Position numbers and translations under genes: made by a program. DNA of 64,000 nucleotides from Nectonema munidae. Its lineage: Eukaryota; Nematomorpha; Nectonematoida; Nectonematidae. The stretch spans positions 558,001-622,000 of the forward strand of contig JAUIRK010000879.1 of assembly GCA_030549495.1 (NCBI GenBank), given 5' to 3'. Within the stretch, counting starts at the first letter, position 1, and every line of letters starts with the position of its first letter. Under the pieces are notes generated by a model. The model was not told the DNA's origin. It worked only from the letters and a program-made list of their open reading frames with translations, and did not search any database. Below, one piece after another: positions 12,401 to 24,400 of the stretch.

Positions 12401-15400
12401 CATCATTTTCTTTATCTATTTTAAATAAACATAATGATTGATTGAAGTGTAATCTAAATTCAAACTTTAAACAGTGAAAAAAGTATTAATGATCACTCTT
12501 CGTTTAAACGCTAAAAACCTACCAAGTTCAATTTTGGAATAATTATTATCTTTCGGTATCTTTTATCTTTTGGCATCTTCCTTCAAAAAGATTCACTCCT
12601 CCTTAGGCGTTATTGATCGTGATCAAATTATATTATTTATACGTATGTATATACCATCTATTCTTTATGTCTATGAGAAGGAGATTTCATTTTTTATGAT
12701 ATAGTTAATAAACAAGGGCGACCGTGTCATTGTGGATAGACACCTGGAATTTCATTCCAAAGGTGTCTTGGGTTCGATTCCCGATGTACCCGAAAAGTTG
12801 TTTAATCTGATGCAATCCGGTTGACGTCAGGAAAGGCATCCGGTCAGGAAATGTACCACACTCCAATTAAAGTCTCACAAATTAGTGTGTGCAAGGCGTT
12901 TTACAAATCTTCTTTATTCGCTCGTATTTCTCATTATTTGAATAATTTAATCAATATTTATCTTTTTGGTTGTACACCTGAACACATTTAAAATCACAAA
13001 GTTAGCCTATATGCGTGCATGTGTGGATGTATTCGTTTCTTAAGCGATTCTTCTCTCTGTAGATAGATAACTATTCCATTTTTTGCCGACCCGCCACTAT
13101 CAAGAAATGCATGATTATAATCCAAAATATTTTATTTGTTCACAAAATGATTTCGATTGAAGCTATAGCCTTTTTATTTGCTCGTTCATTAGATTATCTT
13201 CTTTAATGATGATAAAGATAAAGAAGTTGAGAAAGGCGAAGAGCGCGACCAAGCTTCTCATCTCACGAGATTAAGTATTCCGCACTTTCTTCCCTAGGTT
13301 CATTCACTTATTTAAGCTTTCTTCCTTTAAAAGGTGATGGCTGTCAAGAACTTCAAACACATTCAATAACACATGAAGCCAATGAACCAAATAATCTGCA
13401 GTTTGAAGATGTCAACGCTCATATCTACAACTCCAAGTTTTCGCCTCTGGTAACGCATTCATTTCTTCTTCTTTTGAACTTAGAAATGATCCACATTCTG
13501 TCAGGATATTTAAAGATTTTTTTTCAGAGGTTGGCTATCTATGTTTCGCTACACGATGGCGCAATCCGAAACCAGGTTCAAAATTTTTACAATTACCTCA
13601 ATCAAATCTCCTTTCGCATGAATCAAAACGAAAAAGAGTTTTTGAATAACTCCTTCTCTATTCCCTCGTAATTTATTCCTTAATGTAAATGCTTTTTTGT
13701 TCGCTTCAGAATTCATCACAATTCGGCGTGTTATTATCAAAGAAAGTTTGCTTTTTATCTTTGTGTTCATTTTGTGCAGAGACATAAAACTCAAATGAGC
13801 GTTTATAAGTAATCTTTTTGAGGAATAGAGCTTAAATGATAATTGCAGAGAACCAGGAGAAAGCGACACAAAGAAAAAGGCTTTGTAATTAGGGTATATT
13901 TTGCGGTTAAGCCCTTCTTCCAAAGGAAATAACAGTGAAACTAATGATCTGTAAGTATTTTCTTACTTACTACCAATTTTATACATTATTGTCTTTATAG
14001 ATCATTATTTTAGTAGTAGGATATAAGCGCTAAGATGATAAAAGTTGCTGTTCTATTTTATCTTTTATAGGCATAGCTATTGCTCAATTAATGATATTTT
14101 ACTACACCTTTTCTTTAATAAGCAACTGAGTTGCTAAGGGTTCAGGCCTCAAATCAGGTCAAAAATTCAGCAACCTGCTTTTGCGACACCCTCAGAACTC
14201 ATATGGATCTCTTGCTAAATTTTTGGAATTGTTAACCTCGCCTTCATTTCTCACTTTCTCAAGAAATAAGAGTCATTTTGAGTTAATTTAATTATTTTTG
14301 ATATAATTTAATAAAAAAGCAATTTTTTAATTATTATATCTTGATAATTTAATAAAGTTATTAAATGATAAAAAAATAATGCTAAACAACTTGAGGCATG
14401 AAAAGACCATTCCGTCTTAGCAACCTGCTCTAGAAAATGGAGATGCCTATATAAAAAGTATAAAAACATATATTTCATGTAAAACTTGAATGAATGTTTT
14501 TTGGCGACGATTTTTAGAAGTAAACCGCAAATTATTTTTTACACTTATAGGTATTTCCAAATCCTAAATACAAAAACTGAGTCCAAAAATTAAACTAACA
14601 TGATTGATTTGGTATAAAAACATATATCGCATATAAAATTTGAGATTAATTAATTAATTAATTAATTAAGTTGTTTTGTGACGTTCGCACCCATCCTTTC
14701 GGATATCGTGGCCCGCCCGGAATGCTGAGTCCAAGTCTAACTGGACTTTCCATCCCACTAAACACCAATCGGCCCTTGTTACAAAAGAATAGCTCTATTA
14801 TATATGGTATTTTACAAGAATTTATGTGACAATATATAAATACAACTGAGAGAACGATACAATCCTAACGCGAACGCTCCCAATTTGGGAAACAAACTTA
14901 TTGTCTAGTGATAGCTTGATTACTAACCACGTAGAATCGCGTCGCTAGAGCACTACCTAACCGTAAAAACCTTTGAATTCTTCAGAGGAAGAAAACCAGG
15001 GTAAAAAACCGGCACAACGGAATGTATCTTGTTCCTAAATAAAAGAATATGATTATAAAAGTTATATGTTACAAAAATAGAAGCGTTTGAAGGCATGCAA
15101 TATCTTATATATTATTGATAAATAATATTTGATACATGTTATAGGGTTAAGAAAGATATACATAATTTAAGGCATGCTAGGTTAGGAACAATCTACCCCT
15201 GGAATTTGACTCCATCCCTAAATGTCGTCCCTAGGATATATGTTTTAATGTTGGAATGTATGTTTAAACGGTCCTACAAGCGGACTCCTGTAGAGGCCAG
15301 ATTACCGACTATGCCTAACCTAGCTCGTAAGATGAAACTGTTTTGGGACTTATACCTTGTGCCAATCCTAAATTTAAGTAGGCGGATCTAGAACTCAGAA

Positions 15401-18400
15401 AAAACAGAACTATATCGCAGAACGCAGAATTCCCTATTGCTTGGGGGCTATTGTATATGGGTAGTCACCTAGGATAATTTTTCTCTTTTTTTTAGCATAT
15501 ACCCCCAAGAACGCTTCAGCCTGGGTTTGCGTGAGCTCCCAAGCTTGGCATAATTGTGGGCAATGCTTGTGTGTTCTCAATTTTTCAATAAACTTTTTAT
15601 TTAATTTCTCCAACCTTTTCTGGAACCAGGAAAAGGAGGTCCGGCTATGAGCAATAATGAAAGGGTTGCCATAAACAGTCCTAAAAAGTTTATACACGAG
15701 GTCATCTATTTTGTTTGTCCAAGTTGAGGGAAGGCATCCCAAAATGGAGTTTCCATAAGTCAATTTCGGCATTGTTAGGATTTTAATGACCTTGCCTACC
15801 ACCGTGGAATTGACCCCAAGGTCTTTAAGACATCCATATAGCGCTAGATCCTTCTTCCCCTTTTTTATCTTTTCGTGAGCTTCACGATGAAAACTAAATC
15901 CTGCATCCCAATTGATTCCTAGATATTTTAGGTGGCGAACTCGGGGAATATTCCCTATAGTTGGCGGGTTATTTTTGGGACAATTAGCGCCAAAGATGAT
16001 GAACTTGCATTTAGAGTAATTCACCTTAAGGTTCCATCCAGTGAAATACCCCCCTAATATGGTATTTACGTCCGTAAGGTGTTTGCAAATACGCGGAACA
16101 CGCTTAGCGGCGTAATATACACATATGTCGTCTGCGAAACTGATTATCCTAGCATAGATTGACTTATTGAAAGAGTCCCTAATATCAGATATGTAGAAGT
16201 TGAACAGAAGAGGGCTTAGAGGTGAACCTTGGGGGACCCCGCGGCCTAGGCTTATTCTCCTTGAAAATTTGTTATTTATTCTGATCTGGAATGAGCGTCG
16301 AGAAAGGAAACTGTGAACTACCTTGAAGATACATGATGGCACAAACATGCTACTTAGTTTGAACAGCAAACCCTCATGCCAGACCGTATCGAAAGCCTTC
16401 TCCAGGTCGTAAGATATCATCCCTACGTAGAGGCCATCATTTAAGCTTTTTGCAACATCATGATGCAAGGTAAGCAGAGCATGATTTGTTGACAAACCTT
16501 TTTGGAATCCAAACTGTTCTTGTGGGATAATTGCATGCTCCTTGCACCAAGCATCGAGTACTCCAAAAATTAATTTGTCATACACTTTGCTCAGGCAAGG
16601 GAGAAGACTGATAGGCCGTAGGTCACTCGGTTTGCCGCTCTTCTTGCCAGCCTTTGGCACACAAATAAGTATAGCCCTTTTATAGCAGTCTGGGTAAAAC
16701 CCATCTTTTATAAAAGAGTTATATATTGCCAGCAAGACGTCCCTAAACCTAGGGGGAAGATTCTTGATGAATAGATTACTAACTTCATCCCATCCCGCCG
16801 CTTTCCTAGCTTTAAGCTTTTTAATGATTTGAACCAGGTCCTCTAGGATGAAGTTAGTGTCGTTCGTCGCAGGTAAACGCCTAAAAAACTCAATTTCAGA
16901 ATTAAAATTTTTCGGACCTGGATTTGTCCTATACACATCTTCGTAATAATCCGCAAGCAGTGCACATTTATCTTCCGCCTCAATGGCTGTTCGGTTATTC
17001 CAAGTGACCGACGTTGGACCTTTGCAGCCAGGCTTCAGACCTCTAACCAGGTTCCAGAACTTCGAAGAGCCCTGCAGCGGGTTAGAGGCTTTTGTGATAC
17101 TTGTGACTTTCCTAGATGTGGTTTCGCCGAGCTTTTTCCTAATGAGTTTTTGTAATCGATTGATGAGATTCTTTGTCTCGGCGTCCCTAGTGTGAATGTA
17201 TTTTCTATAGAGAGCTCGTTTTTCTTTGATGAGTAATAGGACATTCTTCGGAATTGGATTTTCGTATTTTCTAACCTCCTTCAAGGGAACTGCCTCTCGT
17301 GCCGCGGAGAGAATAGCATCGTTGACACACTCCGCGAGTTCCTCAGGAGGTTTTACTCCTATGCACATCATGACCCGCGGGGCTGAATCATTTAGTAGCG
17401 ACCTAAACCTATCCCAGTTGGCTTGGCTGAAGACCCACCTCTTCACTAAATTTCCCTTGTCAGCTGTGAATTGTGGACCTAAAGAAACTGTGACCAACAA
17501 GGGCTTGTGATCAGATACACAGCAATCCTGGATAACCACTATTGAGGCTAGAAGTGGTCTTAGATTAAAAGACATGATTGCAAGGTCTAACACATTCTTT
17601 TCACGAGTCGGTGTTGGATCGTTAGCGATAAACGCATACGAATCCTCTACCAACTTGAGTAAGTCGGTGCCAGCCGCGCTATTGGTTTCACTAAACAGTC
17701 TAGTGTGGTGAGCGTTTAGGTCACCTAGTAGTAGCACCTTATCGGAGGAACGAAGATATTTTTCAATAAATTCGTAGTCCAACAGAGGGTTACTAGGCGG
17801 GTTGTAACAACCCAGCACAACTAAATGTCCAGCTCTACCAAGATCAAGCTTCAGAGCCATTGAGTCCCCAGAGTCACTTATTGTGAAGCTGGAAACCTTT
17901 AACCCCTCTCGCACACCCATTGCTAGACCTCGCGAGTGGCTTGTTCCAGGGTGCACAAATGTCCTATATCCGAGGATGCGGATGGAATACTTGGCTTGAG
18001 ATTTGACTTCATTCAGAGAGAAGACGTCTATGCTATGTTCGGCCAGAAGCTCAATTAGAGCGCTACGTTTCTTAGCCAAGCCATTAATGTTGAAATGCAA
18101 AAATTTGAGCATGACAGATTGGCACTACACTATCCTAATTACTGACACTCTAGCAGAAGATCTGCAGCCACTGCGCTCATCATTTTTTCCAGTTGTTCTT
18201 TGAACACTGGGGATTTAAAAATGGAAAGCGCTATTTTCATAATGGCTTCCTCAGAGAAGGAAGGCTCATTTAATAATGGTGCCTTAGGTAAAATAGGGCT
18301 GGTCACTGCTTGTGAATAAGAGGACTCCGCTAATACTGTTTTTGGAATGTATGGCTTGGGCTTGTTTACTTGCACAGGCTTAGCCTTAATATTTACCTTG

Positions 18401-21400
18401 GTAGTTTCTTGCTTTGGCTTTACCTGTGATTTTTTTGAGGCATCTTTGTGTTGAAGAGCTGCTATCTTTGTTGGACAGTTGTTAAATGCGGCGGAGTGTC
18501 CCTCGGCTCCGCAGAGATAGCATTTGCTTACCTTTGGAGTTTCCTTGCATGTGCGGCGGTCATGTTCCCCCCCCACATATTAAACAGCATTCTTTGTTTT
18601 GGCATGCTGCTGACACTGTCCTAATTTTTGGCACTTGTAACATTGTAGAGCTTTGGCTCTCGGACGAAATTCATGGCAACGAAATCTTAGGCCAAGAATG
18701 TTGAGTCCATTTTTTGTCAGATTATCGACAGTTACCTTGCTGTCGAGGGTTACCTTTAAGCATGACCCTTTTTCCATAGATTTAAATAGAGGTTCAACAG
18801 CACATGTGTACCCAAGGAGTTTTATGGCATCAGAGACATCTGATGCGTCTTGCATCGTCAACCCCTTGATCACTATTGCACACGCCTTTTCCTTGGGTAC
18901 GTACCCCTTTACAAATGGCCATTTGGAGAAGGGTTGGAGGAGAGCGTCCTTGGACTCAACATCCTCGACCAAGACTTTAATAAGATTGAGTTTCCCCAAT
19001 TTGAACATGTTAATAATTTTTACCCTGGGTTTTTGTGAAATTATTTCTTTGTAAGTGGCCAGCTTACTACCAAGATTGGGTATATTTTTTAAAAATACAG
19101 TGATAAATTTGGGCCTAGGTCTGACTGTGTCAGCAGCTGCCTTAACGACTTGGCGTTTAGTGCGCTTCTTTACTATGATAAATTCCCCATCCGATTTGGA
19201 GTCCGAGAGGTGGTCTCTTTTGCTTTGAGTTTTCCTGGTATCGGATTCGCACTCAGAGGAGCTCGAGTCGGACTTAACTGAGAGATTATTACGAATTTGC
19301 GTAATAATCTTTTCATTCCTAGCTATTATATTATTGTTATGAATATTACTTGTGTCAAATTTGAGATATTTTTGTAAACAGTTTTCAGACGTAAATCGCA
19401 TATTTGATTGACACTTGCAGATATTTTAATACCTATAAATGCTAAAGCTAAGCCCAGAAATAAAACTAACATGATTTAGTATAAAACATATATTTCATTT
19501 AAAATTAGAGAGAATATTTGTGGAGATAATTTTCAGACTTAAGTCACAAATTTTATTTTAAATCCAAAATGAAACCAACATGGTTGATTTAGTATAAATA
19601 TATAAATTTTATGTGAAATTTAAATGAATATTTTTTGGAGATAATTTTTAGATATAGCAGCAAATTTGATTGAGACTTAGGTATTTTCAAATCCCAAATG
19701 CAAAAACTGATTTCAGAAATAAAACCAGAATGGCCGATTTAGTATAAAAAGATATATTTTATGTAAAATTTGAATGAATATTTTATTAGATATATTTCTT
19801 ATCAATCAAAATTTTGATTGACATTTACTGAAAAATAGACATGATTATTTAAAAAATAAAATATATAAAGTGCTATGCGTTCAAAACTGTATATAATTAT
19901 AAAGTTTCAAGAAACATCTAGTATAGACCCCAAAGTTATACGGTTAACTACAAATAATGTTAAAATTTTGTTGAAAATGTTCGTTTTTGATTTTGATTGA
20001 CAGTTTTTGACATGAAGGGTCATTCAACTATCATGGAAATAGTACCAAAAATGCAGCTATCAATTTTAAAAGCCCCAAAATTTGAAGGGATATATAATTG
20101 AGCCAATTTTGTACAGTAACTTTTTTAGATCCTCCTATTTTCATCATTACTCAAATTTTGGATATTTTGATTGCTCATATACATTATTTTGATTTTCGAT
20201 ATTGATGCATCTCAAGTTTATGTAACTTTTCAACTCAAACTATGCGACATGCAAAGCGATCCATTTTTTTTTAAGTAAACCCACATTACCTATTCAAAAA
20301 TGTTGGTCTCTTGTTTCAGAAAAACACTACGCCAACTTGCACACGTTTGGATTGCGTTTATAGTCAATGTTTGGAAGTACTTATGCTTGTGAAGTTTGTG
20401 AAGCAGGTTTTTCTACAGTGGAATAAATCAAATCAAAGCAAAGAATTTTTAAAGCAAAGTTCCCTCTATAGCTGTCTTCGATTGACTTTAACAACCGTAA
20501 GGTATAGATACCGTGTGGCGTTTTCACCGAGAAAGCACAATTGCACCACTTGTAGAGGAAAGTAGGCTTGTGGCGGGATCGAACCCAAGACCTTGAGTTA
20601 TCGAAACCCAGTATCTACGCAACCTTACTCACGCCTCCGTTTTATAAGAACATGCAAAATATCCTTTCATAGCATCCTCCATTTTTAAAATACGCTTCGT
20701 TCATTTTCAGTCTAACTGGATGCATTTGAGGATGTAGAGCAGTAGAAACAATTTAACTCCATACGATAGCTTATTTCGCAAATTAACAAAACAAGACATT
20801 AAACTTTATTCTTCTCTTCTCTTTGCCGTATATTCTTACTTAACCCAGCTTTGTATCAGTCTCCGATTGTATCTGCTTCGAATAAAAAATATTAAAATAT
20901 AAATTAAGGTAAACAGCAAAAAAAAAAAAGTAAATAGTAATAAAGATAAATATTATTAATACGTGCCTTTCTTGCCCCTCCAAGTTATTTTTCTATTGAC
21001 AGAGTTGTATAAAGATTATACTCTTTTTTTAAATCTCTTGTGATTGGTTGAGCACTTGTCAATCAACTGTTACGCACGTTTTCATGGCAGTTCATAGACT
21101 CGTATCTGGATAATTGACTACACTTTCCGATACTTCTATTTTGATTCCTTGAAATGTATAAAGACCCTGGAATGTTTTTCTTACATTTTACATTGTTTAT
21201 TAAAGCCTTAGAAATGCTGGATAAACATGGCTAGTGAGTATTTAAAATGTAAATCGTATTAAACTTTACTTAAAATTTTGCCTAACGCCACCAACATATT
21301 GTATATATCAATCCTCAGCTTTGAAATTAAAAATAAATTGTTCTGAGTTTTGGAAGATTTTTTTTCAATAAAGTGATATTTTCAAGAGTTACTTTATAAA

Positions 21401-24400
21401 TACACCCAGTCTCTCCTATACAACATGTGAAATATTGTATACTGTCGAGGTATATGGCCTTCTTTATTTTTGGGCGCACCAAGCTTTACACAGTTCAGAA
21501 ATAAACTTTATGAATACTTTACACTCTTACTTCCAATATTTAGTGCTACATGCGCGTCTATAAAAAAATTCCTGAGCTGTTTTTAACAGAGAGAACCGTT
21601 CAAAGTATATTATGTAGAGATGATAAAATGCAGGTAATAAAAATGATGGAAATGGAGTGAAGTTTTTTTGCAAGATAAACTCCATAGTCTAAAACAAAAC
21701 CAGTTTGGCTAGTGGGCAGTTTTGTCTATAAGGTGTAGGTAACGCTGAATGCGCTACGTCAAAATTTGCGATTAAGGAGGGATAGCAGTTAGCACTTCGT
21801 TAGTGCGAAGAGTTAAGGAATGAATTAGCAATGAAATTCCATCCACTTCTGGAAGAATCCAGCCAATCAATTTGGGCTTCTAGAAGCTACAAGGCTTCCA
21901 CTACAAAAAGAGCCTCGCCAACCCCTTAAATTCACTTTTTGTTTCCTTTGCTTAACTTTATTCCTCAATCCGCACCCTGCACTTCCATAAAGGAAAGCCG
22001 AAAAAAATCTGAAAAATCCTAGTTGGCGCTGTATTATGGATAATAAAAAAATCTTAAGGAAGTTACCCATGGAAGAGAATCCATCAATCAAAAAGAATCC
22101 ACCAATAATGGAAAAGAGAGATGACGATGAACGGCCATCGAATTATTTCTCGTTTATACATATTTAAGTTTAAACAAAAAAAGTCATTAACAGGGGTGAA
22201 TGAACTTTTTCACTTTTGCAGAACTTTTTCCTCGCTCCTCTCCCTCCTGTCCTTTGGATGGGCGTCTCTTCCCCAGCACGAAATCTGCTTCTGCGAGGGC
22301 TACTTCAAAAATCCAGTGGCCTACTTCCTGCGCCACCCATATCACGCGCACCAGCCCCCACTCTTCCACACTGCCTGCATCACTTTTTCCGACAAGCGAC
22401 TCAACAATCGCCACATATTCGCTTGTGGCCACACAGAAACTCTTCTGGATCAGTGCATCGAGTTTTGGGATGGCTCAACAGTGAAGCTTATAACCAAGGT
22501 AAGTTCTTCTTTTTGTCGAAAGCCATGCCCCCCCCCTTTTAAATCTTGAACGACCACAATTTTGGAAACTTATCATCTGCCTTCTTTTTCCATGAAATTA
22601 CATATATTTATATAAAGCAGGCACTTTTCAATTTTCGGTCGGTTGACACTTGCTTAAAAGTGTATCATATCAATAAATAAACTTAGTTAAACTTCATTTA
22701 ATTCGGAACTTGCTATAGACAGGATTGCAAAGTCTGAGTTTGAGGTTTAGAATTAGTTGGGATTTCATAAAAGTTAAGATAGTATTTGGAGTTGGATTCG
22801 GAAATATAATTCGCCATATATACAAAAAATGTATTTATTTTTGTATAAAAAATAAATTATGAGAATAGTGTATTTATGTAGCATGCTCTTTTTTATATCG
22901 TTAGAATATAGTACTAAATATATACATGATTGCATTTATTTTGGTTATGTTTCAAGTTTTTTCTAACTCATTGAAGCAAAGAATATAATCAATCAGGCGA
23001 TATCAAAATTGATAAAATTGTTAATAAATTCTTTTTTCCTATGTATGGCGACTTTTGAATCATCCTCTATAGTCAATCTAAAATTTGAGTTGTAGATTCG
23101 GCTGTGAAAAATTTGCAAGGTACTCACTCATCTTCCTTGATGATGTTTGAAAATTTGTGTTCATTTTGCTTATAAGCTTAATCCACGACGGATATATCAT
23201 TTTAGCTTCTTATCATCACATGTTGCTGTTTGTTATGATATTTATGTGAAAATAATAATAATAATATCTATATCTATTAAAAGTTATATATATCTATTTG
23301 TAATGACTGTTTTGTTGGTGTCCCTTAATTAATATGGGGTCATTGACCGCAGCTGAGAATGAAATCTTACGGTTTCTCTTTTCGGAGCAAAATCGGATTT
23401 TTATATGGAATTAACCTTCACTCAAAATCTAAAAATGATTTTTTTCCCATTCTTTTGACGAAATGAAAATATTTAGAGCCAGCGTAAAAAGCTTTCCCTC
23501 ATGCTCAAGAAGGAAGGTGTCTTTGTGAATTCACTGGCCTTTGCTTACAAGCCGGGTGCTGTGTGTTCTCAGCCCCAGCAAGCTTCTTCCAAAACCGCAT
23601 GCAGTATGACGGCAGTCGAAATTACAAAATTTTCTACTCTCAGGCAACGCATCAAATCTTCCATATCTCGTAATTCTTATTTTTTACACATAAATTATTA
23701 TCATTGTGGTTAGACTCCAGGGATTTCATTCTAAAAGTCTCGAGTTGGATTCCTGATCTATCCGTAATAGAATTTCTTATGCCAACGGGTTGACGTTAGG
23801 AAGGGCGTCCGGTCAAGAAATGCACCACGCTCCAACAAAAGTCCTACCACATAACTTTGTTTGTGAGAGGTACATCTTGAATTGTCTTGTTTTGTGTGAA
23901 TATGGGAACAAAGGACTTTTAACCAAGTTCACCATTTTGTCGTTTTCTAAGCATGATTGGACTTTCCTAATCGATGTTCCACGGAATCTGGCGTTTCGAA
24001 AAATATCCCTACGTGTTCAATAAGATGAGTTAATTTTTTTTAAGTTTTTATTTCATTTCATAGTTTGTAATATTTCTGTAAATTAAGGTTACAGCGCTTA
24101 AGTTATATATTATAGATGGATATTTGTATGCATTCATTAAACTACTTATTACGGTGCGTGTAAACACAAAATGTGTTTGAAAGAGGGATATGACGAACAT
24201 TTGGGGACTTTAATTTCAATTCGTTATAACCGAAGTTCGCTATATCCGAACCATGTTCAAAAGTATGTCAAAAATTTATACTATAAAATAAGTTAAATAT
24301 ATTTTTTAAGGTTGTTGTTTCTCTTTTTTTTTTCTCAAATTTGTGAATTTAAGAAAAAAGGTGAATTTTTCTCTAGTTTCAAAACGAATTCCAATCCCGA

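Larger units (their letters stand above)
14440..20160 (+). repeat. Dispersed repeat with ~150-bp tandem units (copy A, split by the LINE)
   Basis: Units containing GATTTAGTATAAAAACATAT, ATGTAAAATTTGAATGAATA and ATTTGATTGACACTT recur at 14440-14640 and 19381-19800, then a unique tail runs to about 20160. At 19802-19821 lies the perfect palindrome TCAATCAAAATTTTGATTGA. Inverted copies of both units and tail occur at 53036-53800 and from 63660. No protein is encoded. Confidence 0.7.

Noticed and set aside
11325-12910. Possible tRNA genes from good B-box matches
   Set aside because: No acceptor-stem pairing closes around them, and each has a second dispersed copy with a shared non-tRNA body, so they are SINEs.
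13549-13923. Minus-strand 124-aa frame
   Set aside because: Half of it is antisense to a TMEM94 exon and the rest is low-information intron; no recognised domain.
14440-20160. LTR element reading of the repeats flanking the reverse transcriptase
   Set aside because: The flanks are tandem ~150-bp units that also occur elsewhere without any RT; the RT is of LINE type with an APE endonuclease and a (TTAA)n tail, with no integrase or protease.
22187-22542. Three further open frames over the FWDG exon
   Set aside because: Openness follows from the higher G/C of the real exon; none matches the required entry and exit phase.
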